NCBI GenBank assembly: GCA_018882795.1
Contig: VERJ01000016.1
Span: forward strand, 1 to 39,274
Direction of reading: 5' to 3'
DNA: 39,274 bases
DNA from: Burkholderiaceae bacterium
Lineage (GTDB): Bacteria; Pseudomonadota; Gammaproteobacteria; Burkholderiales; Burkholderiaceae_A
The notes under the pieces were generated by a model that saw only the letters and a program-made list of their open reading frames with translations, was not told where the DNA came from and made no database searches. A program made the position numbers and the translations under genes. Of the stretch, positions 30,272-39,062 are shown one piece after another (the first letter of the stretch is position 1; each line of letters starts with the position of its first letter).

Positions 30272-31028
30272 CTGTGGGGGCAGCGCCTTTTTGTAGGGAG
30301 TCGACAGCCGCAAGTGTAACGTGGGCCAACTGCGGAAAGGCAGCCGGGGAATCCATCACGCGGACCTTGGCGCTGAGCGCGCAGAGCTCGACCTCGATCC
30401 GATCAGAGGCATCGGCGCAGTCCAGAATCATCACTGTGGGCCGTTTGATACTCGGAACCAGCTTGGCCACGGACGAAAACGGCAGACACTGGGCCAACTG
30501 CCCCCAATACACATGTCGGGCCGAGGCCAGCAGGCCGTGGTCGTCGGCCCGGGTCACTGCAAACCCACCCAACAGCCCCTTGAGCCTGCCCCGGCTGGCG
30601 GCGAGCCGCCACTCGGCCACACCCTCGGCCTTGGCAGGCCGCCCCGACAATGAAAAATCAAAGCCCAGGAAGGGGTGGATCACGATCACGCCAGACAGTG
30701 CAGGCCCGAAAGCCCATTCGTTTTCCAGTGGGACCATCTGACTGCCCAGCCGAACGGTTTTCGGTTTGGCCAGATCCAGGGTGTCCATCCACAACGCAAA
30801 ACTCGCTGCGAGACCGACACCGATCACAATGGCCGAAGCATCGGTTTTCGCCGCACGTATATCGCGCAGCACACGCAATGCGGACTCATCTGTTCCATTA
30901 AGCGCATCAGGATGAATTTGCACCGGGGTGACGAGGTGTCCGGCGGCGGACAGGGCGGCGCGCAGCGGGGTCAGAAGATCGGTGTTTTGTGCCTGAAATT
31001 CCAGCAAAAATAATCGCACCTGCTGCAT
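30264..31028 (-). CDS. Soluble protein of unknown function, 254 aa
   Basis: This is the first gene of the operon that ends with flgA, flgM and flgN. Its predicted order is alternating strand and helix, for instance VRLFLLEFQAQNTDLLTPLR, SAIVIGVGLAASFALWMDTL, LSGVIVIHPFLGFDFSLSG, PTVMILDCADASDRIEVEL, resembling an alpha/beta (Rossmann-like or hydrolase-like) fold. The elbow GVGLAAS lacks the Ser nucleophile of hydrolases. No signal peptide is present. The ATG at 31028 has no ribosome-binding site and is seven bases from a TATACT hexamer, so a leaderless message is possible. Confidence 0.6.
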   Translation of the reverse strand: MQQVRLFLLEFQAQNTDLLTPLRAALSAAGHLVTPVQIHPDALNGTDESALRVLRDIRAAKTDASAIVIGVGLAASFALWMDTLDLAKPKTVRLGSQMVPLENEWAFGPALSGVIVIHPFLGFDFSLSGRPAKAEGVAEWRLAASRGRLKGLLGGFAVTRADDHGLLASARHVYWGQLAQCLPFSSVAKLVPSIKRPTVMILDCADASDRIEVELCALSAKVRVMDSPAAFPQLAHVTLAAVDSLQKGAAPTDG

Positions 31029-31033
31029 GGGCG

Positions 31034-31045
31034 AAGTATATACTT
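31034..31045. promoter_or_regulatory. Palindromic divergent promoter core, AAGTATATACTT
   Basis: This 12-bp perfect palindrome lies in the 23-base gap between two divergent start codons (31028 minus, 31052 plus). It reads TATACT on both strands, a good -10 hexamer, and each copy ends about seven bases before the respective ATG. Transcripts would then start at or next to the start codons. No clear -35 element is visible on either side, so this is inference. Confidence 0.5.
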
Positions 31046-31051
31046 TGCCGC

Positions 31052-31318
31052 ATGGAGACCCTGATACTTGCGTTCGCAATCGCCATGGCCATCTTGGCGC
31101 TGGTACTTTATTTCGAGCTCAAAAACACTCAGGAGCGCGTTGAGAGAGTACGCACTGAAATCGAGCAGCGGGTCTCACTGACCATTCAAGGCGTCATGCA
31201 CGATACCCAGGAAAAGATTCCGCAAATTGAAAAGCGGGTCGAGGAAATCGCCCAGAAAGTTGCTGAGACCGAGGCCGAGGTCCATCAGCTGCAACACCCT
31301 GAAGAAGACAAAAAATAA
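31052..31318 (+). CDS. Small membrane protein with coiled coil, 88 aa
   Basis: Residues 2-22 form a transmembrane helix (ETLILAFAIAMAILALVLYF). The rest is a charged coiled coil (NTQERVERVRTEIEQRVSL and IPQIEKRVEEIAQKVAETEA). It is divergently transcribed from the pseudo-chemosensory operon, sharing a 23-base promoter gap. The ATG at 31052 lacks a ribosome-binding site. It ends one base before the convergent CobD/CbiB-like gene stop. No family was recognised. Confidence 0.7.
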   Translation: METLILAFAIAMAILALVLYFELKNTQERVERVRTEIEQRVSLTIQGVMHDTQEKIPQIEKRVEEIAQKVAETEAEVHQLQHPEEDKK

Positions 31319-31319
31319 G

Positions 31320-32354
31320 CTAACCCAGCCAGTGGCCCACCGACACCAGCAGCATCAGGGCCACCCAGAGAATCACAGCCCGCCATACCAGACCCACGGC
31401 TGAACGCAGGGCGCTTTCGTTGGCCTCGCGCAGATCAGGCATGTCCTGGTAGATCGAGGGCCAGGGTCCACCAAGGGCCTCTGTCTCGGGCGCTTCATCT
31501 AAATGTACCGATACGGAGTGGGCCTCGGGAACGCTCAGGCGAATCCCCATGGCACCCGCCCCGGCAGAGAGAATCACCCGCTCGGTGTCATTGGCACGCG
31601 GCAAAAATCCCGACTTGGCACGCCACATCAGGATCGCATCCTCAAAATTGCCCACAATGGCAAACACAATTGCCGTTACCCGTGCGGGGATCCAATCCAC
31701 CCAGGCAAAGGCACGCACGGCAAAGTCCCCAAAGTTGGTCAGCGGCGGCACCGGCGTGTTTGGCGAGGCACCGGCCTCTTGGCGCGCATCAGCCCAGACC
31801 CTGCGTGCCTCAGCACTCAGCCGATAAAGTACAGCGCCAGCAGGGCCTGGCATCAACACAAACCAAAAGATCACCCCGAACACATGGCGCTGCGCACTGA
31901 TCAAGGCAAGGCGAATGGCCTCACGGGCAATCGCTGACGCATCGCCACTTTCCGCTGCAATTCGGGTCATCAGGTCACCGCCGGAATGCGCGGCCCATTT
32001 ACGTAGTGCCTCGCGGGCTGTGGGCAAATCGTTTTCAGCAAGGGCCAGCTGAATCTCGGTGAAGCGATTGCTGAAGTGACGAAAGCCGATGGTGAGATAC
32101 AGCATACCCACCGTCGCGATGAATCCCAGAATCACATTCACGCGCCCAAGCAGCTCCACCACCAACGCAGTGATCAGCGTGCCACCGATCACGACAGCAA
32201 ACCAGGTCCAGCGGGCAGACCCTACCTCGCCGGTATCGGTTGCCCGCTCAATGCGCAGCAACAGACGCTCCACTGCCAGTGCAATACGGGAGTCGTCCCG
32301 CACAGGGCGGAACTGCTCAAGCAGCATGGCAAAAATGAAGCTAAAAAGAGTCAT
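31320..32354 (-). CDS. CobD/CbiB-family membrane protein, 344 aa
   Basis: The start MTLFSFIFAMLLEQFRPVRD, the helix VVIGGTLITALVVELLG and the AENDLPTAREALRKWAAHSG region followed by an AAESGDASAIAREAIRLAL stretch match the family annotated CobD/CbiB (adenosylcobinamide-phosphate synthase-like) found in many Burkholderiales. A true CobD lies in a cobalamin cluster; none is seen here, so this may be a family member with another role. Several hydrophobic helices (about 50-90, 155-180, 320-340) support an inner-membrane location. Total length is close to normal. Confidence 0.75.
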   Translation of the reverse strand: MTLFSFIFAMLLEQFRPVRDDSRIALAVERLLLRIERATDTGEVGSARWTWFAVVIGGTLITALVVELLGRVNVILGFIATVGMLYLTIGFRHFSNRFTEIQLALAENDLPTAREALRKWAAHSGGDLMTRIAAESGDASAIAREAIRLALISAQRHVFGVIFWFVLMPGPAGAVLYRLSAEARRVWADARQEAGASPNTPVPPLTNFGDFAVRAFAWVDWIPARVTAIVFAIVGNFEDAILMWRAKSGFLPRANDTERVILSAGAGAMGIRLSVPEAHSVSVHLDEAPETEALGGPWPSIYQDMPDLREANESALRSAVGLVWRAVILWVALMLLVSVGHWLG

Positions 32355-32396
32355 AGTCCGTTAGTCTAGCCGCATCGGGATGGGTTTAACGATCTA

Positions 32397-33137
32397 TCAA
32401 TACTCACGCATCGCAGCCGAAAGCAGATGATAGAGATTACGCAACATCGCGGCGGTGGCCCCCCAGATAAAAAATTCCCGATGCGCATGCGCTGGACTCA
32501 GATAAGGCATCGCATAAAAGCGGATGAGCTCGCCCGTGGGGCTCTCATGAGCAGGTACGACCCGCACCTGATGGTTGGCTGGATTCATCAGAAACGAGAG
32601 CGGCACCTCGAAAACATCAGCGACCTCGCGCTGATCTCTAACGTAGCCTGAGGCAGCAGTAATCCGGCCCAGCACCGGGGTGACCAGAAACCCCGTAGCC
32701 GTCATGTAATCGGGCAGCCGGCCCCAGACTGCAATGCATTGGGGATGAACGCCAATTTCTTCATGGGCCTCACGCAGTGCCGTGTGTTCTTCGGAGGGAT
32801 CAGAGGCCTCGGCCCGGCCGCCTGGGAAACTCACCTGTCCGGCATGACTGGAAAGATCCTCTGTGCGCTGGGTCAGCACGATGCTGACCTGCTGCTCACC
32901 CGTGAAAGGAATGAGTACCGAGGCCCGAACCGCGGTCTCCCGCGTCACGGGCCGCAACGGCCGCCGCCTATCCTGAACCATCTCCGGGGACCAGCGGGGG
33001 AATTTAGGCTGCGCACGCATGCGAGAAAAGATGTCTTCAAGAACCGAAAACGACAGAGCCCGCTCGGGAAGAGCAGGCTCTGTGGGCTGGGATTCAATTC
33101 TTGCCGCCCGAGGATCAAAACCAATCGAAGACGACAT
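32397..33137 (-). CDS. CoA pyrophosphatase, Nudix family
   Basis: NudL-type enzymes hydrolyse coenzyme A and related thioesters to phosphopantetheine and 3',5'-ADP. The 246-aa protein contains the family motif LTQRTEDLSSHAGQVSFPGG (~88-107), running into the Nudix box (GGRAEASDPSEEHTALREAH then EEIGV, about residues 106-130) with the REAHEEIG core. The LSSHAGQVSFPGG stretch just before the box is the CoA-pyrophosphatase signature. It is encoded after rplS in the same direction. The N-terminal ~30 residues are variable. Confidence 0.9.
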   Translation of the reverse strand: MSSSIGFDPRAARIESQPTEPALPERALSFSVLEDIFSRMRAQPKFPRWSPEMVQDRRRPLRPVTRETAVRASVLIPFTGEQQVSIVLTQRTEDLSSHAGQVSFPGGRAEASDPSEEHTALREAHEEIGVHPQCIAVWGRLPDYMTATGFLVTPVLGRITAASGYVRDQREVADVFEVPLSFLMNPANHQVRVVPAHESPTGELIRFYAMPYLSPAHAHREFFIWGATAAMLRNLYHLLSAAMREY

Positions 33138-33193
33138 GAATCAGGTAACAGGGCCTGGGTTGAAGATACGCAACCCGAACCCTGCCCCGGGAA

Positions 33194-33586
33194 TTACTCT
33201 GCAGCCTCTGCGGTTGCGCCCTCGGACTTGCGGGCCGCAAGCTTTTCGCGGATGCGGGCCGACTTGCCGGAACGCTCACGCAAATAGTAGAGCTTGGCGC
33301 GACGCACATCACCGCGACGCTTGACCTCAATGCCAGAGATCAGGGGGGAGTAGAGCTGGAATGTTCTCTCCACGCCTTCACCGGAAGAAATCTTGCGCAC
33401 GATAAAAGAGGAATTCAAACCACGATTGCGCTTGGCAATCACCACACCTTCGTAGGCCTGGACGCGCTTGCGGTTACCTTCCACCACGTTGACGTTGACC
33501 ACAACGGTGTCTCCCGGAGCGAACTCGGGGATTTTCTTGTTCAAGCGGGCGATTTCTTCCTGCTCGATTTGACGGATCAGATCCAT
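33194..33586 (-). CDS. rplS: Ribosomal protein L19
   Basis: L19 sits at the 30S-50S interface. The 130-aa sequence is a clear match: [100 protein letters not shown]. The ATG at 33586 has GGAGAAATC upstream. The C-terminus is extended by about 12 residues ([11 protein letters not shown]). It is the last gene of rpsP-rimM-trmD-rplS, 108 bases after trmD. Confidence 0.98.
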   Translation of the reverse strand: MDLIRQIEQEEIARLNKKIPEFAPGDTVVVNVNVVEGNRKRVQAYEGVVIAKRNRGLNSSFIVRKISSGEGVERTFQLYSPLISGIEVKRRGDVRRAKLYYLRERSGKSARIREKLAARKSEGATAEAAE

Positions 33587-33694
33587 GATTTCTCCAAAAA
33601 CCATCGTGGACTCGGCGCCTGTTTTTCCCTGTTCGACAACACGCTGCGCGCATTGCGAACCGCTGGGGAAACACCAGTCCAGAGGATGGGGTTG

Positions 33695-34414
33695 TTACTG
33701 GGACTTTGGCTTATGCAGGAGATCCGGCCGATGCCGGCTGGTGGCCTCTAGGGCTGCCTTCCTGCGCCAATCCGCGATTCTCTCATGGTGGCCAGATAAA
33801 AGCACGTCCGGCACCGCCGCCCCATTGAAGACCTCCGGCCGCGTGTAATGAGGCCAATCCAGCAGCCCGGCCGCTGGTCCCTGGACGGAAAAAGACTCCT
33901 GGATGGCCGACTGCTCATCCCCAAGGGCCCCTGGCAGACGCCGGATGGCCGCATCGACCACGGCCATGGCAGCGATCTCGCCGCCAGAGAGCACGAAATC
34001 CCCGAGACTCCAGAGCTCATCCACCTGCTGATCGATGAAACGCTGATCGACCCCCTCATAACGGCCGCAGATGATCGTCCAACAGGGCTGAGTGGCGATG
34101 CGGTCAACCAGCGCCTGATTGATGGGCTGGCCCGATGGGCTCATCAGCACGACAGGGGCAGGACCCAGGCCCGCCGATTGCTGCTGGGAACGAATGTCCT
34201 GCACGGCCTCAGTCAGCGGGCCGGCCATCATGACCATGCCGGGGCCGCCACCATAGGGGCGATCATCGATGGTCTTGTAGGCATCGTGGGCATAGTCACG
34301 CAGCTGATGGCAATGGAGCTGGGCCAGGCCGCGTTCGATCGCGCGGCGGGTGATGCCATAGCGCGTGACCGCATCGAACATGTCAGGAAATAGCGTAAGG
34401 ATGTCGAAGCGCAT
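33695..34414 (-). CDS. trmD: TrmD, tRNA (guanine37-N1) methyltransferase
   Basis: TrmD uses SAM to methylate G37 of tRNA and prevents frameshifting. The 239-aa sequence has MRFDILTLFPDMFDAVTRYG, DRPYGGGPGMVMMAGPLTEA, VVLMSPSGQPINQALVDRIA, IICGRYEGVDQRFIDQQVDE, LSGGEIAAMAVVDAAIRRLP and the C-terminal PEVFNGAAVPDVLLSGHHER. The knot (CGRYEGVDQR) and the dimer-forming parts are intact. The ATG at 34414 matches the family start; in-frame extension upstream is not conserved. It lies between rimM and rplS. Confidence 0.98.
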   Translation of the reverse strand: MRFDILTLFPDMFDAVTRYGITRRAIERGLAQLHCHQLRDYAHDAYKTIDDRPYGGGPGMVMMAGPLTEAVQDIRSQQQSAGLGPAPVVLMSPSGQPINQALVDRIATQPCWTIICGRYEGVDQRFIDQQVDELWSLGDFVLSGGEIAAMAVVDAAIRRLPGALGDEQSAIQESFSVQGPAAGLLDWPHYTRPEVFNGAAVPDVLLSGHHERIADWRRKAALEATSRHRPDLLHKPKSQ

Positions 34415-34469
34415 GGTCAGCCGAGGCAGTACATGCCCACAATCTTGCTGGGCCAAAATGGATGGCGCA

Positions 34470-35057
34470 TTACTTCCACCACTCCACGGACCAATCCACG
34501 GTAATCACGCGTGACTCGGTGTCAACCTTATCGATGTAATGCGACACAAAGGGGATCATGCCGGCCTCGAGCACCAGCCAGTCATGCTCGCCATTGGTCT
34601 GCATGGAGCGCACTTCGCCAAGTTCTTCCCCCTGCCGATTCACCACCTTGCAGCCCATCAGATCCGCCCAGTAGGCCTCGTCCTCGTCGGGCTCGGGGAA
34701 GCTGCCTCGGGAGAGGCCCACCGCCGCGCCACGCAGCAGCTCGGCCTGATTACGGTCGGCAACCGCCTCGAGCTGCAACTTTAGCCCACGGGTCTGGGGC
34801 GAGCATTCGATGATCCGGGAATAGAGCCACCGGTGTGGGGTGTCAGGCACGGTGTCAGACACCTGTCGGCGACGATCCGCTAGCCGGACCCAGCAGTCGC
34901 TGGCAGCAATCAGTAGCGTGTCGTCAATGGGGAGTCCGGTAACGGACTTCAAGGTATGTAGCCGGAGGGCGCCCTTCAAACCAATTGGCGCGCCCACTTC
35001 GGCAAGCGCCACCCAGTCGGGCGGCGGGATCTGGTCAGGCTGCTTTTTGGGAAGCAA
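34470..35057 (-). CDS. rimM: RimM, 16S rRNA processing factor
   Basis: RimM binds S19 and helps mature the 30S subunit. This 195-aa sequence has the family start region [20 protein letters not shown], a [20 protein letters not shown] stretch and the PRC-barrel end ([51 protein letters not shown]). The start is uncertain: TTG at 35057 overlaps rpsP by 23 bases; a GTG 15 codons later is the only other common start near the conserved part. The internal order of rpsP-rimM-trmD-rplS is canonical. Confidence 0.95.
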   Translation of the reverse strand: MLPKKQPDQIPPPDWVALAEVGAPIGLKGALRLHTLKSVTGLPIDDTLLIAASDCWVRLADRRRQVSDTVPDTPHRWLYSRIIECSPQTRGLKLQLEAVADRNQAELLRGAAVGLSRGSFPEPDEDEAYWADLMGCKVVNRQGEELGEVRSMQTNGEHDWLVLEAGMIPFVSHYIDKVDTESRVITVDWSVEWWK

Positions 35058-35289
35058 ATTCTTTGATCAAGCGGGCAACGCGGGGGCTGACTTGCGCGCC
35101 CTGGCTGCGCCAGTAGTCGACACGGTCCATGGCCACGCCGACTTTGGCCTCGTTGGCGGCGGCCAAGGGGTTGAAAAAGCCAACGCGCTCAATAAATTTG
35201 CCATCGCGGCGGCTACGCGAGTCTGTTGCCACCATGTGGAAGTAGGGGCGCTTGTGGGCGCCACCGCGGGCTAAACGAATAATGACCAT
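35035..35289 (-). CDS. rpsP: Ribosomal protein S16
   Basis: S16 helps fold the 5' domain of 16S rRNA. The 84-aa protein begins [20 protein letters not shown] and continues [40 protein letters not shown], all typical. AAGGATG lies eight bases before the ATG. It is the first gene of the rpsP-rimM-trmD-rplS operon, and its promoter should lie in the 100 bases upstream (35290-35388), which contain no other gene. Confidence 0.98.
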   Translation of the reverse strand: MVIIRLARGGAHKRPYFHMVATDSRSRRDGKFIERVGFFNPLAAANEAKVGVAMDRVDYWRSQGAQVSPRVARLIKEFASQKAA

Positions 35290-35388
35290 CTTGGGAACAT
35301 CCTTTAATTAATCGGGGATCCCGGCAAAAACTCGGGAAAGCCCAAAATCTTAGCAGTTCCGAGGAGATTTTCCTAGGGCCTGAACGAC

Positions 35389-35498
35389 GCTCGGGGCCTA
35401 GCGCTGGGGGATTTACTCGAGGAGCGTCGGAGCAAAACGCTTTTGATTTACGTTTTGCGACCGCGACGAGAGAAAGCCCCCAGCGCTAGGCCCCGAGC
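35389..35498. repeat. Structured intergenic repeat, copy 1
   Basis: Two perfect 22-bp inverted arms (35389-35410, starting GCTCGGGGCCTAGCGCTG, and 35477-35498) enclose a 66-base core. The core holds an 8-bp stem GCAAAACG/CGTTTTGC (35432-35439 and 35451-35458) flanked by GAGCGTCGGA and GACCGC. Both arm and core sequences recur at 39063-39274. The repeat sits between the etfA stop and the rpsP start. It may end etfBA transcription or be a REP/MITE-like mobile repeat; there is no T-tract. Confidence 0.75.
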
Positions 35499-35515
35499 TC
35501 TACGGAACCCGAGCC

Positions 35516-36469
35516 TCAGCCCTTCGACAACGCTTCGGTGAGTTCAGGGACAGCCTGAAACAGGTCCCCGACCAGGCCGTAATCTGCCACCTGAAAAATC
35601 GGCGCCTCTGGGTCCTGATTGATGGCCACGATGACCTTCGAATCCTTCATCCCCGCCAGGTGCTGAATGGCCCCCGAAATACCCACGGCGATATAGAGCT
35701 GGGGTGCAACCACCTTGCCCGTCTGGCCGACCTGCCAATCATTGGGCGCGTAGCCTGCGTCCACAGCGGCTCGACTTGCCCCCATGGCAGCACCCAACAC
35801 ATCGGCGAGTTTTTCCAGCATCGCGAAGTTTTCTTTGCTGGCCAACGCACGGCCACCAGAGATCACCACCTTGGCGGCGGTGAGCTCCGGCCGCTCCAGC
35901 TTGGCAATCTCGCGGGACTCGAATTTGGCGGACTTGGCCGGTGCGGCCGCAGCTACGGCAGGTTCGACCGGGGCCGGTGCCTGCGATCCGGCAGCTTCAA
36001 ATGACGTGCCACGCACAGTCATGACTTTGACCTTATCAGTGGACTGAACTGTGGCAATCACATTGCCCGCATAAATGGGCCGCTTGAAGGTATCGGCACT
36101 CTCAATCTCGATCACATCAGAAATCTGAGATACATCCAATCGCGCCGCAATACGCGGTGAAATATTTTTCCCAAAAGCAGTGGCCGGCAAAACAATCGCA
36201 TCGAATCCCGCACACATGGATATCACCTGGGCCGAGACAGCTTCAGCCACTTGATGCTGCAGATGTGGGGCCTCAGCGACATGCACGCAACTGACGCCAG
36301 CAAGCTGTGCAGCAGCCGCGGCAGCGGCTTGCGCGCCCTGGCCCGCCACCAGCACGTGGATCTCTGCACCACCTGCTTTCTGTCCCAGCGTTGCCGCTGC
36401 AGTGACGGTGTTGGCGGTGACCGGCTTAAGATGGTCGTTGTCGTGTTCTGCAATAACAAGGATTTTCAT
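35516..36469 (-). CDS. etfA: Electron transfer flavoprotein alpha subunit
   Basis: EtfA binds FAD and, with EtfB, passes electrons from acyl-CoA dehydrogenases to ETF:quinone oxidoreductase. The 317-aa protein starts MKILVIAEHDNDHLKPVTAN. The C-terminal FAD domain is clear: GQTGKVVAPQLYIAVGISGA, IQHLAGMKDSKVIVAINQDP, EAPIFQVADYGLVGDLF. Gene order etfB then etfA, with 27 bases between, is usual. Its stop lies 17 bases from the structured repeat. Confidence 0.97.
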   Translation of the reverse strand: MKILVIAEHDNDHLKPVTANTVTAAATLGQKAGGAEIHVLVAGQGAQAAAAAAAQLAGVSCVHVAEAPHLQHQVAEAVSAQVISMCAGFDAIVLPATAFGKNISPRIAARLDVSQISDVIEIESADTFKRPIYAGNVIATVQSTDKVKVMTVRGTSFEAAGSQAPAPVEPAVAAAAPAKSAKFESREIAKLERPELTAAKVVISGGRALASKENFAMLEKLADVLGAAMGASRAAVDAGYAPNDWQVGQTGKVVAPQLYIAVGISGAIQHLAGMKDSKVIVAINQDPEAPIFQVADYGLVGDLFQAVPELTEALSKG

Positions 36470-36496
36470 ATTGTTCTTCCCAAATGCATTGCGTGC

Positions 36497-37246
36497 TTAG
36501 ATCACTTTGGCTTCATTGCGCAGCTTGTCCACCAGCGTCGCGACATCGGGCACCTTGATGCCTGCCTTGCGGCTCGGGGGATCCTGCACCTTCAGCAATT
36601 TCAATCGGGCCGCAACATCTACACCCAAATCAGCAGGTGTGGTCTGGTCGATGGGTTTTTTCTTCGCCTTCATGATGTTGGGCAGGGTCACGTAGCGGGG
36701 CTCGTTAAGCCGAAGATCCGCGGTGACCACGGCAGGCAACTGCATGGAGAGTGTTTCCAGGCCACCATCAATCTCGCGGGTGACGGTGAGGCTGCCGCCG
36801 CTGACTTCCACCTTGGATGCGAAGGTGGCCTGCGGTACGTCCCACAGCGCGGCAAGCATCTGTCCTGTTTGATTCGCGTCATCGTCAATCGCCTGCTTAC
36901 CCAGAATCACCAGCTGGGCACTCTCTTTCTCAGCAATGGCTTTTAGTAGTTTGGCCACAGCAAGGGGCTCAAGCGGCTGATCGCAGAGCACATGTATGCC
37001 ACGGTCCGCACCGATCGCCATCGCAGTGCGAATCACATCCTGGCACTGGGCCACACCGCAACTGACCGCAACAATCTCGGTAGCAATGCCGGCCTCTTTT
37101 AAACGAGTGGCTTCTTCGATGGCGATTTCATCAAATGGATTCATCGACATCTTCACGTTGGCGATGTCCACATCGGAACCATCAGCCTTCACACGGACCT
37201 TCACGTTGTAATCCACAACGCGTTTGACTGGGACGAGGACTTTCAT
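36497..37246 (-). CDS. etfB: Electron transfer flavoprotein beta subunit
   Basis: EtfB is the partner of EtfA and binds AMP in canonical ETFs. The 249-aa sequence starts [20 protein letters not shown] and has [60 protein letters not shown] and [20 protein letters not shown]; the last is the ETF beta signature region, rich in conserved residues. First gene of the etfBA operon; a TAATAT hexamer upstream (about 37296-37301, minus strand) could be its -10, without a clear -35. Confidence 0.97.
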   Translation of the reverse strand: MKVLVPVKRVVDYNVKVRVKADGSDVDIANVKMSMNPFDEIAIEEATRLKEAGIATEIVAVSCGVAQCQDVIRTAMAIGADRGIHVLCDQPLEPLAVAKLLKAIAEKESAQLVILGKQAIDDDANQTGQMLAALWDVPQATFASKVEVSGGSLTVTREIDGGLETLSMQLPAVVTADLRLNEPRYVTLPNIMKAKKKPIDQTTPADLGVDVAARLKLLKVQDPPSRKAGIKVPDVATLVDKLRNEAKVI

Positions 37247-37388
37247 CGCGATTCCACCCTTTGTCGAGGTTTTTTGGGCGCAAACCCAGCGGGGATATTA
37301 GACCGCCTGGCTTGACCATTTGTCTGATCAGCCCCCATTCTAATGCGACAATCCGATGAAACCGGAAGAGGGCATCGCATCGACGCTC

Positions 37389-38477
37389 ATGCAACAAACA
37401 CGCAGAAAAATTCTTGAACAAAGCGGCCTGATCGCGCTGGCCGCCCTGACGCCATGGGGCACTGCCCAGGCCCAACGCAAATCCCCCACCCCTACTGAGC
37501 CCTATGCCGAACTCTTGGCCGATCGCCTGCGATTTGGCTGGCTCGGCCGCAGCGATGTCCAGGAATTTATCTCAACCCTGAGTGACCGCCACAGCATGCC
37601 GCGCCACTGGCTGGAGGGACACTTCAAGCGGCTGGGCGCTCAACCCAAGGCGCTGGCCCTCATCGCACCACCGCCACCAGGGCCCGATGATCCGCCGCCG
37701 AGAAAACGCTCCTGGGCCCGCTATTTGTCTCAGCATGCCGATGCCGTGCGAATCAAAGAGGGTCGCGAGTTTCTTATTCGCTATCGCGGAGTATTTGATG
37801 CGGTATCCGAACAATCTGGCGTACCGGCCCATGTGATTGCCGCCATCATTGGGGTTGAGACCCGATACGGAAAATTCACCGGCCGCTTCCCCACACTGGA
37901 AACATTGGCCACCCTGGGATTCGACTCGCCCCGACGTGCAGACTTCTTTCTGAAAGAGCTCGAGAGCCTGCTACTCATGGGCCACCAGGGAGTGATTGAT
38001 TTGAGGGATGCCAAAGGCTCTTTCGCTGGCGCACTCGGTCTGCCGCAATTTATGCCGAGCAGCTGGCGGCAATTTGCTGTTGGTTACAAGAAACGCGAGA
38101 GGCCTGATCTAATCAATAGCCCACAGGATGCGATCGCCTCCGTAGGCAACTTTCTAAAGCTCCACGGCTGGGCGGCGGGCGAGCCCAGCCATAGCGTAGC
38201 CCTTGTGCCACAGGGCATTGATGCAAAGCCATTTGTTGCGCCTCAGTTAACGCCGGTACACACCGTAGCGCAAATTCAAAGGGCGGGTATTGAACAGGAC
38301 CAAATGCGACTTGGTGGACAGATGCGGGCAAGCCTAATTGATCTTCCGGAAGAAGACGACTCCGTGAAGTATTGGTTTGCTGCCAATAACTTTTTTGTGA
38401 TCACCCAGTACAACCGCAGTTTCATGTATGCAGCGGCGGTGCTCACACTCGCTGAATCGCTTAACGGCAGCGTTTAA
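37389..38477 (+). CDS. MltB-type lytic murein transglycosylase
   Basis: MltB-family enzymes cleave the MurNAc-GlcNAc bond of peptidoglycan to form 1,6-anhydro-MurNAc. The protein (362 aa from the ATG at 37389) starts MQQTRRKILEQSGLIALAAL with a T-R-R-K-I-L pattern, so Tat export is possible. The catalytic Glu is E157 in AAIIGVETRYGKFTGRFPTL; also GALGLPQFMPSSWRQFAVGY and DAIASVGNFLKLHGWAAGEP. No lipobox is visible, unlike E. coli MltB. An ATG 11 codons upstream (37356) is an alternative; neither has a strong ribosome-binding site. It is divergent from etfB and precedes the nuclease gene. Confidence 0.9.
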   Translation: MQQTRRKILEQSGLIALAALTPWGTAQAQRKSPTPTEPYAELLADRLRFGWLGRSDVQEFISTLSDRHSMPRHWLEGHFKRLGAQPKALALIAPPPPGPDDPPPRKRSWARYLSQHADAVRIKEGREFLIRYRGVFDAVSEQSGVPAHVIAAIIGVETRYGKFTGRFPTLETLATLGFDSPRRADFFLKELESLLLMGHQGVIDLRDAKGSFAGALGLPQFMPSSWRQFAVGYKKRERPDLINSPQDAIASVGNFLKLHGWAAGEPSHSVALVPQGIDAKPFVAPQLTPVHTVAQIQRAGIEQDQMRLGGQMRASLIDLPEEDDSVKYWFAANNFFVITQYNRSFMYAAAVLTLAESLNGSV

Positions 38478-38486
38478 GTTTTCGTG

Positions 38487-39044
38487 ATGTTGAATCGACG
38501 CCGTTTATTTGGTCTGGCGCTTTCAGCGCTGCTGCTGATCACGACAGTTGGCTGTCAACAGCCGCCTGGCGTGCATCTTCCCGCCGGGCCTTACACGATT
38601 GCAGAAATCTTTGATGGGGATTCATTTAACCTAAAAGCCAGAAATGGTGAACTCGTGCGCGTGCGCATTGCGGGTATTGATGCGCCGGAAAAGACCCAGC
38701 CCTATTCGAATAAGGCTAAGGAATCGCTTGCAGAAATTCTGCAGTCAGGTGAGATCAGCCTAGAGCCGATAAAGATTGATGTCTATGAACGCTGGGTCGC
38801 CAATGTGAGTGTGGCGCGGCAAGATGCCGGGTTGATGCAGATTCAGCGGGGCTATGCTTGGTTTTTTGTACGCTACAAACAGGATCTCACTGAGGAACAA
38901 CGGCGACGCTATGCAGACGCCGAGCGTGCCGCACGCGACCAGCGGCGTGGACTCTGGGCAGGCATCGATGCTGCAGCCCGTAATCCGGCGCTTGCGCCGG
39001 AGCCACCGTGGAAGTTTCGGGAGCGGGCGCGGAAAGAGAAATAA
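38487..39044 (+). CDS. Thermonuclease-family (SNase) lipoprotein, 185 aa
   Basis: Staphylococcal-nuclease-like enzymes cut DNA and RNA with calcium. Catalytic positions appear in FDGDSF (Asp near 43-45), VRVRIAGIDAPEKTQPYSNK (R60, D65, E68) and DVYERWVANV (R102), matching the R35/D40/E43/R87 pattern of the classical enzyme. The N-terminus MLNRRRLFGLALSALLLITT ends in a lipobox (TVGC, C23), so it is a lipoprotein; the RRRLFG stretch also allows Tat export. The ATG at 38487 is used; a GTG one codon upstream is possible. It starts nine bases after the MltB-like gene and is probably co-transcribed. Confidence 0.9.
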   Translation: MLNRRRLFGLALSALLLITTVGCQQPPGVHLPAGPYTIAEIFDGDSFNLKARNGELVRVRIAGIDAPEKTQPYSNKAKESLAEILQSGEISLEPIKIDVYERWVANVSVARQDAGLMQIQRGYAWFFVRYKQDLTEEQRRRYADAERAARDQRRGLWAGIDAAARNPALAPEPPWKFRERARKEK

Positions 39045-39062
39045 CACTCGGCTTACTTGAGG

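Noticed and set aside
30264-31028. Alpha/beta hydrolase call for the 254-aa protein
   Set aside because: The fold order is compatible, but the GxSxG nucleophile elbow and a clear catalytic triad are absent, so the function was left open.
33157-33176. Hairpin between rplS and the Nudix gene as a terminator
   Set aside because: The GGGTTG/CAACCC stem is short and lacks a T-run on either strand.
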